In this document: one piece after another, positions 33,801-39,774 of the stretch
How the letters are laid out: every line of letters starts with the position of its first letter
How positions within the stretch are numbered: the stretch's first letter is position 1
Origin: Faecalibacterium prausnitzii
Lineage (GTDB): Bacteria; Bacillota; Clostridia; Oscillospirales; Ruminococcaceae
Direction of reading: 5' to 3'
Assembly: GCA_004558805.1 (NCBI GenBank)
Contig: SFDE01000016.1
Span: forward strand, 28,867-92,866
Length of the DNA: 64,000 nt
The notes under the pieces: generated by a model
The model's input: only the letters and a program-made list of their open reading frames with translations
Databases searched by the model: none
Told to the model about the DNA's origin: nothing
Made by a program: the position numbers and the translations under genes

Positions 33801-34386
33801 GGCTTCCGGCGAGGATGTCAACGTGATGGTCTTCGATACTGAGATGTACTCCAACACCGGTGGACAGGCATCCAAGGCTTCCAACATTGGTGAAGTCTGC
33901 CAGTTCGCTGCTGCTGGTAAGGAAATCAGCAAGAAGAGCCTGTCCGAGATCGCTATGACCTACGGTTACATCTATGTTGCTCAGATCGCACTGGGTGCTA
34001 ACCCGGCTCAGGCTGTCAAGGCTATTGCTGAGGCTGAGGCTTACCCCGGTCCTTCTCTGATCATCGGCTACGCTCCCTGCGAGCTGCACGGTGTCAAGGG
34101 CGGCATGACCAACTGCCAGAACGAGATGAAGAAGGCTGTTGAGGCTGGCTACTGGAACCTGTTCACCTTCAACCCCGCCAACAAGGCTCAGGGCAAGAAC
34201 CCCTTCACCCTGACCTCCAAGGCTGTGGACAACGAGAAGTATCAGGCTCTGCTGGCAAACGAGACCCGTTACAGCCGTCTGACTCGTGCCTTCCCCGAGC
34301 GTGCTAAGGAGCTGTTCGCACGCAACCAGCAGGTTGCAAACGACCGCTACGAGCACCTGACCCGTCTGGTGGAACTGTACAAGTAA
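30841..34386 (+). CDS. nifJ: Pyruvate:ferredoxin (flavodoxin) oxidoreductase
   Basis: An 1181-aa single-chain enzyme that oxidises pyruvate to acetyl-CoA and CO2 and reduces ferredoxin. This is the central step of its fermentation. Domain I starts AKQTMDGNTAAAHVAYAYTD. Two [4Fe-4S] motifs lie in the ferredoxin-like domain: CVGCNQCAFVCSH (about residue 700) and CMGCGECVTVCPTKAI (about 755). The TPP domain has the CAGCAET and GDGWAYDIG segments (about 815-980), and the usual C-terminal Cys-containing SKKSLSEIAMTYGYIYVA block follows. The start at 30841 follows GGAGGAAG. Codon choice (GCT, GTT, CGT, AAG) differs from its neighbours and fits very high expression. The small ferredoxin at 47037 is a plausible acceptor. 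Confidence 0.97.
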   Translation: MPRAKQTMDGNTAAAHVAYAYTDVAAIYPITPSSPMADSVDQWSAAGQKNIFGNQVKVVEMESEAGAAGAVHGSLGAGAVTTTFTASQGLLLMIPNMYKIAAEQLPCVFDVSARTVATQSLNIFGDHSDVMACRQTGFAMLVESSVQEVMDLSPVAHLCAIEGKVPFLNFFDGFRTSHEYQKIEKWDYADLKEMCNMEAVEEFRKKALNPENPKMRGSHENGDVFFQHREACNSVYNALPAVVEKYMAKINEKLGTNYDLFNYYGAPDADRVIVAMGSICDVADEVIDYLNAKGEKVGIVKVRLYRPWVSASLLKVLPKTAKKVAVLDRTKEPGSLGEPLYLDVAATLREAGLNDVVLTGGRYGLGSKDTPPSSIFALFKELEKDQPKERFTLGITDDVTFLSLPEVKPAPITAAAGTKECKFWGLGGDGTVGANKNSVKIIGDHTDKYVQAYFQYDSKKTGGVTISHLRFGDKPIRSPYYINQADFVACHNPAYIHMGMKMVQDVKPGGVFMINCQWSDEELGQHLNAEAKKYIADNNIQLYTINAIDKAIEIGMGKRTNTILQSAFFKLADVMPIEDAVNFMKQAAQKSYGKKGQDVVEMNWKAIDAGVDAIHKVDVPASWSNPEADPAPKALTGRPELVKQIREVMEPIARMDGDSLPVSSFVANANGEWEQGASAYEKRGTAVNVPEWDAAKCVGCNQCAFVCSHATIRPFQLTADELAAAPAQTKSRDNKPANEYKFVMAVSPLDCMGCGECVTVCPTKAITMVPQDSQADQQAVFDYCVANISKKPSKFADDTVIGSQFNQPLLEFSGSCAGCAETSYARLITQLFGEKMYISNATGCSSIWGGTASISPYTVNKDSGHGPAWCNSLFEDNAEHGLGLYIGQKTIRENLIKEIAEVAGSDKASAELKAAYEQFIATKNNTKANDEPAKALIAELEKAAAAGCEKSAEILKSKQYIAKKSVWIFGGDGWAYDIGFGGLDHVLASGEDVNVMVFDTEMYSNTGGQASKASNIGEVCQFAAAGKEISKKSLSEIAMTYGYIYVAQIALGANPAQAVKAIAEAEAYPGPSLIIGYAPCELHGVKGGMTNCQNEMKKAVEAGYWNLFTFNPANKAQGKNPFTLTSKAVDNEKYQALLANETRYSRLTRAFPERAKELFARNQQVANDRYEHLTRLVELYK

Positions 34387-34763
34387 GCTTTTTCCCCTAT
34401 GTTCCGGACTTGGGACGCAGGGCACCCACTGCCCGTTAGGAGAGGGCAGCGGCGGCTTTGCACCGGCGATTACTGCGCAACGCAGCGGTGCAGAACTGTG
34501 CGAAGAGTTCGTTCCATGGAGAGATGCAGCTGAAATTACAGCCCGCACCCCACGAGGTTTTACCTGATTTCATCCCCCGGCTCTGCCGCTTTTGGGCGGC
34601 AGGGCGCAGGGGTCTGAGATACCAAAGCGCCCGCGAGGGTCCTTGAAAGCACACCCCGCATGTGTCAGGAGCATAAGGTCTGGTTTCAGATACCTTGCCC
34701 CGCCTGCTGCATAAGACCTGCTTGTGCAGGGATCTTGCCGCAGAAAAAACGAATATCGTTTTT
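34387..34763 (+). other. GC-rich, hairpin-dense transcribed spacer after nifJ
   Basis: No convincing reading frame. The stretch has many local hairpins, for example CTGCCGC/GCGGCAG near 34584-34603. Another is a bulged stem CCTG...CATAAG/CTTGTGCAGG near 34713-34740, and the near-repeat words GGTCTGAGATACC and GGTCTGGTTTCAGATACC also occur. It leads directly into a terminator at 34764-34808. It could be a long nifJ 3' UTR or a separate structured RNA. I could not match it to a known family. Confidence 0.35.
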
Positions 34764-34808
34764 AGCGCCCCGCTCATCGGCAACGATGACCGGGGCGTAT
34801 TTTTGTGG
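34764..34808 (+). terminator. Terminator after nifJ and its spacer
   Basis: The stem GCGCCCCG / CGGGGCGT encloses a second CATCG/CGATG pairing and is followed by ATTTTTG. Confidence 0.75.
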
Positions 34809-34851
34809 GCAAAAACCTATCACAAAATTTTCGAAGAATACCCTTTTCCTT

Positions 34852-34905
34852 TTTACAGTTTCTTCATAGCTTCTTAACGAAATGAATTGTGAAAGCTGTT
34901 ATACT
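34852..34905 (+). promoter_or_regulatory. Pho-box-like promoter of small RNA A
   Basis: Direct repeats TTTACA (34852), TTCATA (34863) and TTAACG (34874) recur every 11 bp. A TATACT -10 lies at 34900-34905, 20 bp after the last repeat, and no good -35 is present. This is the usual layout of promoters activated by a PhoB/PhoP (OmpR-type) response regulator. The same spacing occurs at the promoter of small RNA B. Confidence 0.6.
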
Positions 34906-34911
34906 TCTGAC

Positions 34912-35030
34912 ATGGGAAGCGGGGCCGCAACCGTTCCCCAAGTAACATGATTCCTCCTCACACCAAGGCAATATCCAAGCAGAACACCCTTTCCGGCGCG
35001 CCGCAACGCCGGAGAGGGTGTTTTGCTTTT
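34912..35030 (+). ncRNA. Small RNA A (about 120 nt), homologous to small RNA B
   Basis: It starts a few bases after the TATACT and ends in a strong terminator (stem ACACCCT-TCCGGCG / CGCCGGA-AGGGTGT, 34983-35022, then TTTTGCTTTT). The 5' hairpin is GGGAAGCGG...CCGTTCCC with loop GGCCGCAA. A single-stranded stretch, ATGATTCCTCCTCACACC, contains a perfect anti-Shine-Dalgarno CCTCCT. Sixteen bases (34918-34933) and 22 bases (34945-34966) are identical to RNA B. An ATG within it has no ribosome site, so a peptide is unlikely. Confidence 0.7.
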
Positions 35031-35098
35031 CCGGGCAGTTCCGGGTATGGCAGACAGCGGCAGCGGTGCCGATGAGGCAGCAGCGGCGTCTGCATCCA

Positions 35099-35142
35099 TT
35101 TACAGGAAGAAATACCTGCAATAAAATAAAAATTCCTGTAAA
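35099..35142. repeat. 10-bp inverted repeat upstream of the mgtE promoter
   Basis: TTTACAGGAA (35099-35108) and TTCCTGTAAA (35133-35142) are perfectly complementary and 24 bp apart. They end 14 bp before the mgtE -35. They could be an operator or the stem of an upstream transcript end. Confidence 0.5.
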
Positions 35143-35156
35143 ACGGTGGTTTAGGG

Positions 35157-35185
35157 TTGACCCGGTTTTTTTGCGGCGCTATAAT
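35157..35185 (+). promoter_or_regulatory. mgtE promoter
   Basis: TTGACC (35157-35162), a 17-bp spacer and TATAAT (35180-35185). The start of transcription falls near 35192, giving a leader of about 310 nt before mgtE. Confidence 0.85.
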
Positions 35186-35224
35186 AAAAATATCCCAAGG
35201 AATACAGGAGGTGAACGCAGGACA

Positions 35225-35311
35225 ATGGACCCGGATCATAGTCCAAACCGAACGACCGATGCGGTAGATCGGACAACAAAAAAGACTGCGTTCGCCTTCT
35301 TCTTGATCTGA
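35225..35311 (+). CDS. Leader peptide of mgtE (28 aa)
   Basis: A 28-codon frame with an ATG 10 nt after AGGAGGTGA, a full-length Shine-Dalgarno and the best in this region. It begins MDPDHSPNRTTD and ends AFAFFLI. Alternating acidic and Pro residues right after the start resemble the Salmonella MgtL leader peptide (MEPDPTP...). In that system low Mg2+ makes such N-termini destabilise the ribosome and change leader folding. The words GAACGCAG (35213-35220, at the Shine-Dalgarno) and CTGCGTTC (35286-35293, near the end of the frame) can pair, so ribosome position would alter the structure. An intrinsic terminator follows at 35373-35420. Function as a Mg sensor is inference. Confidence 0.65.
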   Translation: MDPDHSPNRTTDAVDRTTKKTAFAFFLI

Positions 35312-35372
35312 GCGGCACGGTACCCGGTTTTTGCAGGGGCTGTGGGCAAACAATAGAGGAAGGCGCAGCTTT

Positions 35373-35420
35373 GCGTGCGCAGAAACGAGGTTTCTGCAGG
35401 CGGAAGACGGCGCATTTTTT
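35373..35420 (+). terminator. Intrinsic terminator (attenuator) in the mgtE leader
   Basis: TGCGC (35376-35380) pairs with GCGCA (35410-35414) around a perfect GCAGAAAC/GTTTCTGC hairpin and is followed by TTTTTT. It stands between the leader peptide and mgtE. The rest of the leader to 35502 holds a GGAAGGCA/TGCCTTCC hairpin (35451-35467). Confidence 0.6.
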
Positions 35421-35502
35421 GTTTCCCGACCTGCTGCGTCCTCCGGCGGCGGAAGGCAGTGCCTTCCGTTGACCCAAACGTAATACAGAGGAGGAACGCC
35501 CC

Positions 35503-37077
35503 GTGGAAATGGAAGAAAAGAAGACAGGACAGACCTCAGAGCAGAGCCTGCCTGTGCAGGAACTGCCTGCGGATATCCCCGCAGAGGTCCGGCAGAAGCT
35601 GGCTGAGGACCTGAACGAACAGGCAACCGAGGAACTGAGGCAGGATGTCCGGGAGGCAGAACGGGAAGAGGCAAAGGACGAAGAGGTCAAGGCAAACCCG
35701 GAGATGCTCACCAAGAGCCGCCTGCTGAAGCTGCTGATCAAAAAGCAGTATGTAAAGCTCCGGGAGGTCACTGAGGAAGAGCAGCCTGCAGACCTTGCAG
35801 AGCTGCTGGAAGAGCTGGACGAGAACAACCGTCTGGTGGTGTTCCGCCTGCTGAAAAAAGAGGTCGCCACCGAGGCGTTTGCCTATATGTCCGATGAGGC
35901 ACGGGACGATCTGGTCAATGCCTTTTCGGATGTGGAGCTGGTAAGCGCCATTGAAGAGATGAGTCTGGACGACGCCGCCGACCTGCTGGAGGATATGCCT
36001 GCCGGCGTGGTAAAGCGAGTGCTGGAAAAGTCCTCCAAACAGACCCGTGAGAGCCTGAACAAACTGCTGAACTACCCGGAAAGCTCCGCCGGCAGCCTTA
36101 TGACCCCCGAATATGTGCGACTGAAAAAGGGCATGACCGTGGAGCAGGCACTTGCCGCTATCCGTGTGCAGGGCGAGAACGCCGAGACTGTGTACACCTG
36201 CTATGTGGTGGAAAGCAACCGTCTGCTGGGGGTTGTGTCGGCACGCAGCCTGCTGCTGTCCGACCGGGACACCCTCATTACCGAGATCATGGACGACAAC
36301 CTGGTCACCGTGAAGGTCACCGACGACCAGGAATATGTGGCACGTGAGATGCAGCGCTATGACTTTACCGCCATGCCGGTTCTGGACAACGAGGGCATGT
36401 TCGTGGGTATCATCACCATCGACGATGCGATCGACGTTCTGACCGACGAGAGCACCGAGGATATGCAGAAGATGGCAGCAATTCTGCCGGACGACGATGC
36501 CACCACCTACTTTGGCACCAGCGTCTGGACCCACGCCAAGCAGCGTATTCCCTGGCTGCTGATCCTGATGTTGTCCGCCACCTTTACCGGCATGGTCACC
36601 ACCCACTACGAGGAGGCGTTCGTCAGCCTGCCCCTGCTGGTGTCCTTTATGCCCATGCTGATGGATACCGCCGGCAACTGCGGCAACCAGATCAGCACCC
36701 TGATGGTCCGTGGTCTTGCTCTGGGTGAGGTGGAGCCCAGCGATTTCCTGAAGGTCCTGGGTAAGGAACTGAGGGTCTCTGCCATCGTAGGCGCCGTGCT
36801 GGGCGTTGTGAACGGTCTGCGCATCTACCTGATGTACACCTATGTGTTCCCCGGTCACTACGCCAATGTCATGGGCTATGCCGTTGTGGTCAGCGTTTCC
36901 CTGTTCTTCAGCGTCATCCTTGCAAAGCTGGTAGGCGGCATGCTGCCGCTGGCGGCAAAGAAGGTGGGCGCAGACCCGGCAATCATGGCCACCCCCTTCA
37001 TCACCACCATCGTGGACGCCTGCAGCCTGATCCTGTACTTCAAGATCGCACAGCTGGTTTTCCACGGCATGATGTAA
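35503..37077 (+). CDS. mgtE: Magnesium transporter MgtE
   Basis: A 524-aa Mg2+ channel. An extended charged N-terminus (about residues 1-85) precedes the MgtE N domain (PADLAELLEELDENNRLVVFRLL). Paired CBS domains (about 200-330; LITEIMDDNLVTVKVTDDQEYVAREM; FVGIITIDDAIDVLTDE) and the five-helix membrane domain follow. The pore motif PMLMDTAGNCGNQ holds the Mg-selective Asp/Gly residues (about residue 386). The GTG at 35503 lies 8 nt after AGGAGG; an ATG two codons later is further from it. It is closed by a terminator. Control by its own leader is likely (see 35225-35420). Confidence 0.94.
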   Translation: MEMEEKKTGQTSEQSLPVQELPADIPAEVRQKLAEDLNEQATEELRQDVREAEREEAKDEEVKANPEMLTKSRLLKLLIKKQYVKLREVTEEEQPADLAELLEELDENNRLVVFRLLKKEVATEAFAYMSDEARDDLVNAFSDVELVSAIEEMSLDDAADLLEDMPAGVVKRVLEKSSKQTRESLNKLLNYPESSAGSLMTPEYVRLKKGMTVEQALAAIRVQGENAETVYTCYVVESNRLLGVVSARSLLLSDRDTLITEIMDDNLVTVKVTDDQEYVAREMQRYDFTAMPVLDNEGMFVGIITIDDAIDVLTDESTEDMQKMAAILPDDDATTYFGTSVWTHAKQRIPWLLILMLSATFTGMVTTHYEEAFVSLPLLVSFMPMLMDTAGNCGNQISTLMVRGLALGEVEPSDFLKVLGKELRVSAIVGAVLGVVNGLRIYLMYTYVFPGHYANVMGYAVVVSVSLFFSVILAKLVGGMLPLAAKKVGADPAIMATPFITTIVDACSLILYFKIAQLVFHGMM

Positions 37078-37089
37078 AGAATAAAGCAA

Positions 37090-37123
37090 TGCCGGACGGT
37101 CTGCGGACTGTCCGGCTTTTTTT
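37090..37123 (+). terminator. mgtE terminator
   Basis: The stem GCCGGAC / GTCCGGC with further CTGCGG pairing is followed by TTTTTTT. Confidence 0.85.
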
Positions 37124-37182
37124 GCGGGATATCCCCTTCAGAGATGGGGTCTTTGGTACGATGGGAAAGTGACAGGCTCAAA

Positions 37183-37262
37183 TGCAATGCGTTCCGGTTT
37201 TGCCAAATCCCTCCTTGAGGGAGCTGTCAAAGCCGTCAGGCTTTGACTGAAGGAGTTTCCTC
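37183..37262. repeat. Interspersed repeat copy 3
   Basis: It contains TTGCCAAATCCCTCCTTGAG, GAGCTGTCAAAGCCGTCAGG and CTTTGACTGAAGGAGTTT, the core words of the family. Inverted CCCTCC/GGAGG and CAAAGCC/GGCTTTG pairs allow two adjacent hairpins. Confidence 0.75.
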
Positions 37263-37278
37263 GCCCCTCTTTTTCCGC

Positions 37279-37612
37279 TGTGGAAAACATCGAAAAACTC
37301 GGATTTTCCACACACCGCCCCGGGGCTCTGCCGGTTGTGGAAAACTCTGACCGGGATTTTTCCAATTTGGAGAAAGCCAAGACCCGCCGGGGAAAGCACT
37401 GTGAAAAACAAAGAAAAATCCTCGACTTTCTTTTTTATAAAAGGCAAAATGCACGTATTAACCCCCATGTTTTTCCAGCAAAAGACCGGTTCCTTTACGG
37501 GTTGTATAAGCGGACAGTTTTTTTGTGGTGGAAAACTCTGTGGAAAAAGTGGAAAACATCGTTGGAAACTCCCCCTCTTTTTCACATAAACGGTGGAAAA
37601 CCCGGTGGAAAA
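37279..37612. other. Cluster of DnaA-box-like 9-mers between mgtE and the rhomboid gene
   Basis: Exact TGTGGAAAA or its complement TTTTCCACA occurs at 37279-37287, 37304-37312, 37336-37344 and 37539-37547. One-mismatch forms (GGTGGAAAA, AGTGGAAAA) occur at 37527-37535, 37548-37556, 37592-37600 and 37604-37612. The same 9-mer is found in both halves of oriC. No gene is supported in this 380-bp stretch. A role as a DnaA-titrating or accessory origin site is inference. Confidence 0.6.
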
Positions 37613-37806
37613 AGTGAAAAGATCCCTCACAAAGGCGGTTTTGTCACCCTTTTTGGTTGTGATGACAGCGGTACAGGGGAAATTTGTGCTGTTGTATACC
37701 AGTACAGGAACAAAGTTTTCCCCAGTCCTTCTTTTCTTGAATGCCCGGCGCAATCATGGTACAATACCATTGATATCCTACAAATACTTTCCGGGAGGGA
37801 AACTGC

Positions 37807-38451
37807 ATGAACAACTGGCTGAATCGTCTGGAGTGCAAATACGGGCGCTTTGGTATCCCCAATCTAACCAATATCCTTGTGGCGGGGCAGGTCCTTGTGT
37901 TTGCGGTGGAACTGTTCGTCAACAGCGCCATTACCCTTTGGCTGGGGCTGAGCCGCTTTCTGCTGCTGCAGGGGCAGGTGTGGCGGGTCCTGACCTTCGT
38001 GTTCATCCCCTTTTCCGGGGGCAGTATCCTCAGCGTGGTGCTGGGCATCTATTTTACCTGGTTCATCGGCACGGCGCTGGAGCGGGAGTGGGGAGACTTC
38101 CGCTACACGGTCTACTTTTTGCTGGGCATGGCGGGCACGGTGCTTGCCTGCCTGCTGACGGGGGTTACTGCCAGCACCTACTGCCTGTCCCTTTCTCTGC
38201 TGCTTGCCTTTGCCATGCTGTACCCGGAGGTGCAGATCCTGCTGTTCTTTGTGATCCCCATCCGGGTAAAATACTTTGGTCTGCTGGCGGCGGCAATGTG
38301 GGTGCTGAGCTTTGCGACCGCTTCCCTGCCGGGCAAGCTGAGTCTGCTGCTGTCCATGCTCAATGTCTGGGTGTTCTTTGCCCCCATGGGCTACCGCAGC
38401 ATCCGGGCATGGATCCGCCGGGAGCAGTGGAAGCGGAAGAACCGGAGATAA
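37807..38451 (+). CDS. Rhomboid-fold membrane protein, apparently without a protease site
   Basis: A 214-aa protein with six hydrophobic helices. The segment LQGQVWRVLTFVFIPFSGGSILSVV matches the loop-1 WR and following helix of rhomboid proteins (residues about 56-80). FIGTALEREWGDFRYTVYFLLGM is the next conserved block. Where rhomboid proteases have GxSG, this protein reads TGVTASTYCLS, and no clear catalytic His follows. It is therefore more like a derlin/rhomboid pseudoprotease. The start follows GGGAGGG. It lies 51 bp before holB on the same strand. Confidence 0.7.
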   Translation: MNNWLNRLECKYGRFGIPNLTNILVAGQVLVFAVELFVNSAITLWLGLSRFLLLQGQVWRVLTFVFIPFSGGSILSVVLGIYFTWFIGTALEREWGDFRYTVYFLLGMAGTVLACLLTGVTASTYCLSLSLLLAFAMLYPEVQILLFFVIPIRVKYFGLLAAAMWVLSFATASLPGKLSLLLSMLNVWVFFAPMGYRSIRAWIRREQWKRKNRR

Positions 38452-38502
38452 AACGCCCTGCCCATCTCCACAGGGTCCCAACACGAAAAGGAGTGCGCCA
38501 AC

Positions 38503-39468
38503 ATGATGCTTGACCGCATGGAAGGCAACGGAGAACTAAAGACCAGCATCCGACAGATGCTGGCGTCCCGCAGACTGACCCACAGCGTACTGCTGGTAGG
38601 AGAACAGGGACTGGGCGCCGGCTTTGCGGCACGGTGCATTGCGGCGGACTACCTCTACCCCGCAGGCGGGGCTCCGGCAGAGGCAATGGTCCGGGGAGAG
38701 TGCTGCCGTGCCGTGGGCAAACCTGGCAAGCGGGACAGCGGCAGGATCGAGACCGGCATCGTCCGGGAGGCGATCTCGGTGACCGGTATGGGTGCAGGCG
38801 GCAAGTATCTGGTCAGTCAGGTCACCGCCATGCGCAGCGAGATCTTTAACACCAGCCTTTCGGCAGAGGGCAGGGTGGTGCTGCTGTACCATGTGGAAAA
38901 GATGAATCAGGAGTCCGCCAACGCCCTGCTGAAGGTCATGGAAGAGCCGCCGGAAGGGGTGTTGTTCCTGCTGACGGCAGATTCTCTGGCAGGGGTGCTG
39001 CCCACCATCCGCAGCCGCTGCATCAGCTTTGCGGTGGCGCCGGTGTCCCCGGCAGAGTGTGCCCGCTATTGCATGGCACAGGGTGTGGACAAAAAAACAG
39101 CGACGCTGTACAGCGAGCTGCTGGACGGCAAGATCGGCACCGTCCTCAGCGCAGCAAAGGACGAGGCACGCACCGCCCAGATGCAAAAAGCGCTGGAGCT
39201 GGCAGCAGCCGCCGCCGCAAGGGACAGCTACGCCGCAGCAGTCCTGCTTTCCGCCTACGAAAAGGATAAGGCAGCAGCCGCCGCCCTGCTGACAGACTTC
39301 CAGGCTGTGGCGGCTGCAGGGTTGGGCAGCAGCCCTCATGCCCCGGTACAGGGAGCTGCCGCCCAGCGTGCGCTGCGCCTTGCGGATGCGGCGCTCCAAC
39401 GGCTGGGAGCACAGGTGAACCCCAAGATCGTGCTGACGGTGCTGGCGGCAAAGTTCCGTGCCCTGTGA
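38503..39468 (+). CDS. holB: DNA polymerase III delta' subunit
   Basis: A 321-aa clamp-loader subunit. The AAA+-like core has LASRRLTHSVLLVGEQGLGA in place of a functional Walker A, as is normal for delta'. The family block RVVLLYHVEKMNQESANALL, then KVMEEPPEGVLFLLT, is present, and LPTIRSRC (sensor 1) follows. An Ala-rich C-terminal collar domain completes it. It loads the DnaN clamp. The start follows AGGAG. In Bacillus holB precedes ricT; here the two are 8 kb apart. Confidence 0.9.
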   Translation: MMLDRMEGNGELKTSIRQMLASRRLTHSVLLVGEQGLGAGFAARCIAADYLYPAGGAPAEAMVRGECCRAVGKPGKRDSGRIETGIVREAISVTGMGAGGKYLVSQVTAMRSEIFNTSLSAEGRVVLLYHVEKMNQESANALLKVMEEPPEGVLFLLTADSLAGVLPTIRSRCISFAVAPVSPAECARYCMAQGVDKKTATLYSELLDGKIGTVLSAAKDEARTAQMQKALELAAAAAARDSYAAAVLLSAYEKDKAAAAALLTDFQAVAAAGLGSSPHAPVQGAAAQRALRLADAALQRLGAQVNPKIVLTVLAAKFRAL

Positions 39469-39473
39469 CCCGG

Positions 39474-39604
39474 AAATAAAAAAAGAAAACAAAGACCCCC
39501 TCCGGCGCTTGCGGTACACCGGAGGGGGTCTTTGTTTGGGGTATTGCTTTGGTGTGAGGAGGAATCATGTGTGAGAGAGCGGTTGCGGCCCCGCTGCCCT
39601 CACA
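39474..39604 (-). ncRNA. Small RNA B (about 130 nt), homologous to small RNA A
   Basis: Transcribed leftward from a TATACT at 39611-39616 to a strong terminator. Its stem is AAGACCCCCTCCGG / CCGGAGGGGGTCTT at 39493-39533, with T-rich sequence to 39474. The terminator can also end the convergent holB transcript. The 5' hairpin is AGCGG...CCGCT around the same GGCCGCAA loop as RNA A, with different outer pairs, which suggests covariation. The anti-Shine-Dalgarno stretch ATGATTCCTCCTCACACC is identical to that of RNA A. Confidence 0.7.
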
Positions 39605-39610
39605 ATGTAT

Positions 39611-39664
39611 AGTATACCCGATTTTAAGTGAAAAGTCATTACTAAGCTGTGAAAAAACTGTAAA
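39611..39664 (-). promoter_or_regulatory. Pho-box-like promoter of small RNA B
   Basis: On the minus strand, TTTACA (39659-39664), TTCACA (39648-39653), GTAATG (39637-39642) and TCACTT (39626-39631) recur every 11 bp. The -10 is TATACT (39611-39616), 20 bp beyond the third repeat, exactly as at RNA A. Bases 39665-39774 hold no gene. Confidence 0.6.
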
Positions 39665-39774
39665 AGACGAAGAATCTTTTACTATAAACCCGGTTTCTCA
39701 GGACAAAATCCACATAAGCAGGTCAGTTTGAACAAGGTGATATCCAACAGGACCGCATTTTACCCGGCAACGGG

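Noticed and set aside
30763..34548. Very long open frame antisense to nifJ, and similar long antisense frames across gyrB, gyrA and the RND gene
   Set aside because: They mirror codon bias of strongly coding genes on the other strand, lack ribosome sites and show low-complexity compositions with no family motifs.
34580..34763. RNase P RNA, TPP or cobalamin riboswitch in the post-nifJ spacer
   Set aside because: Short look-alike words (TCCTTGAAAG, CTGAGATACC, GTCAGGAG) occur, but the essential partners (P4 region, the second TPP half, the B12 box) are absent.
34948..35030. Conserved peptide starting MIPPHTKA in both small RNAs
   Set aside because: Both RNAs could encode it, but there is no ribosome site, and after about nine codons the frames diverge where the RNA terminators begin.
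35192..35502. M-box (ykoK) magnesium riboswitch in the mgtE leader
   Set aside because: Beyond the words AGGTGA at the Shine-Dalgarno I could not find the conserved M-box core. The leader peptide explains the features better, though a covariance search should decide.
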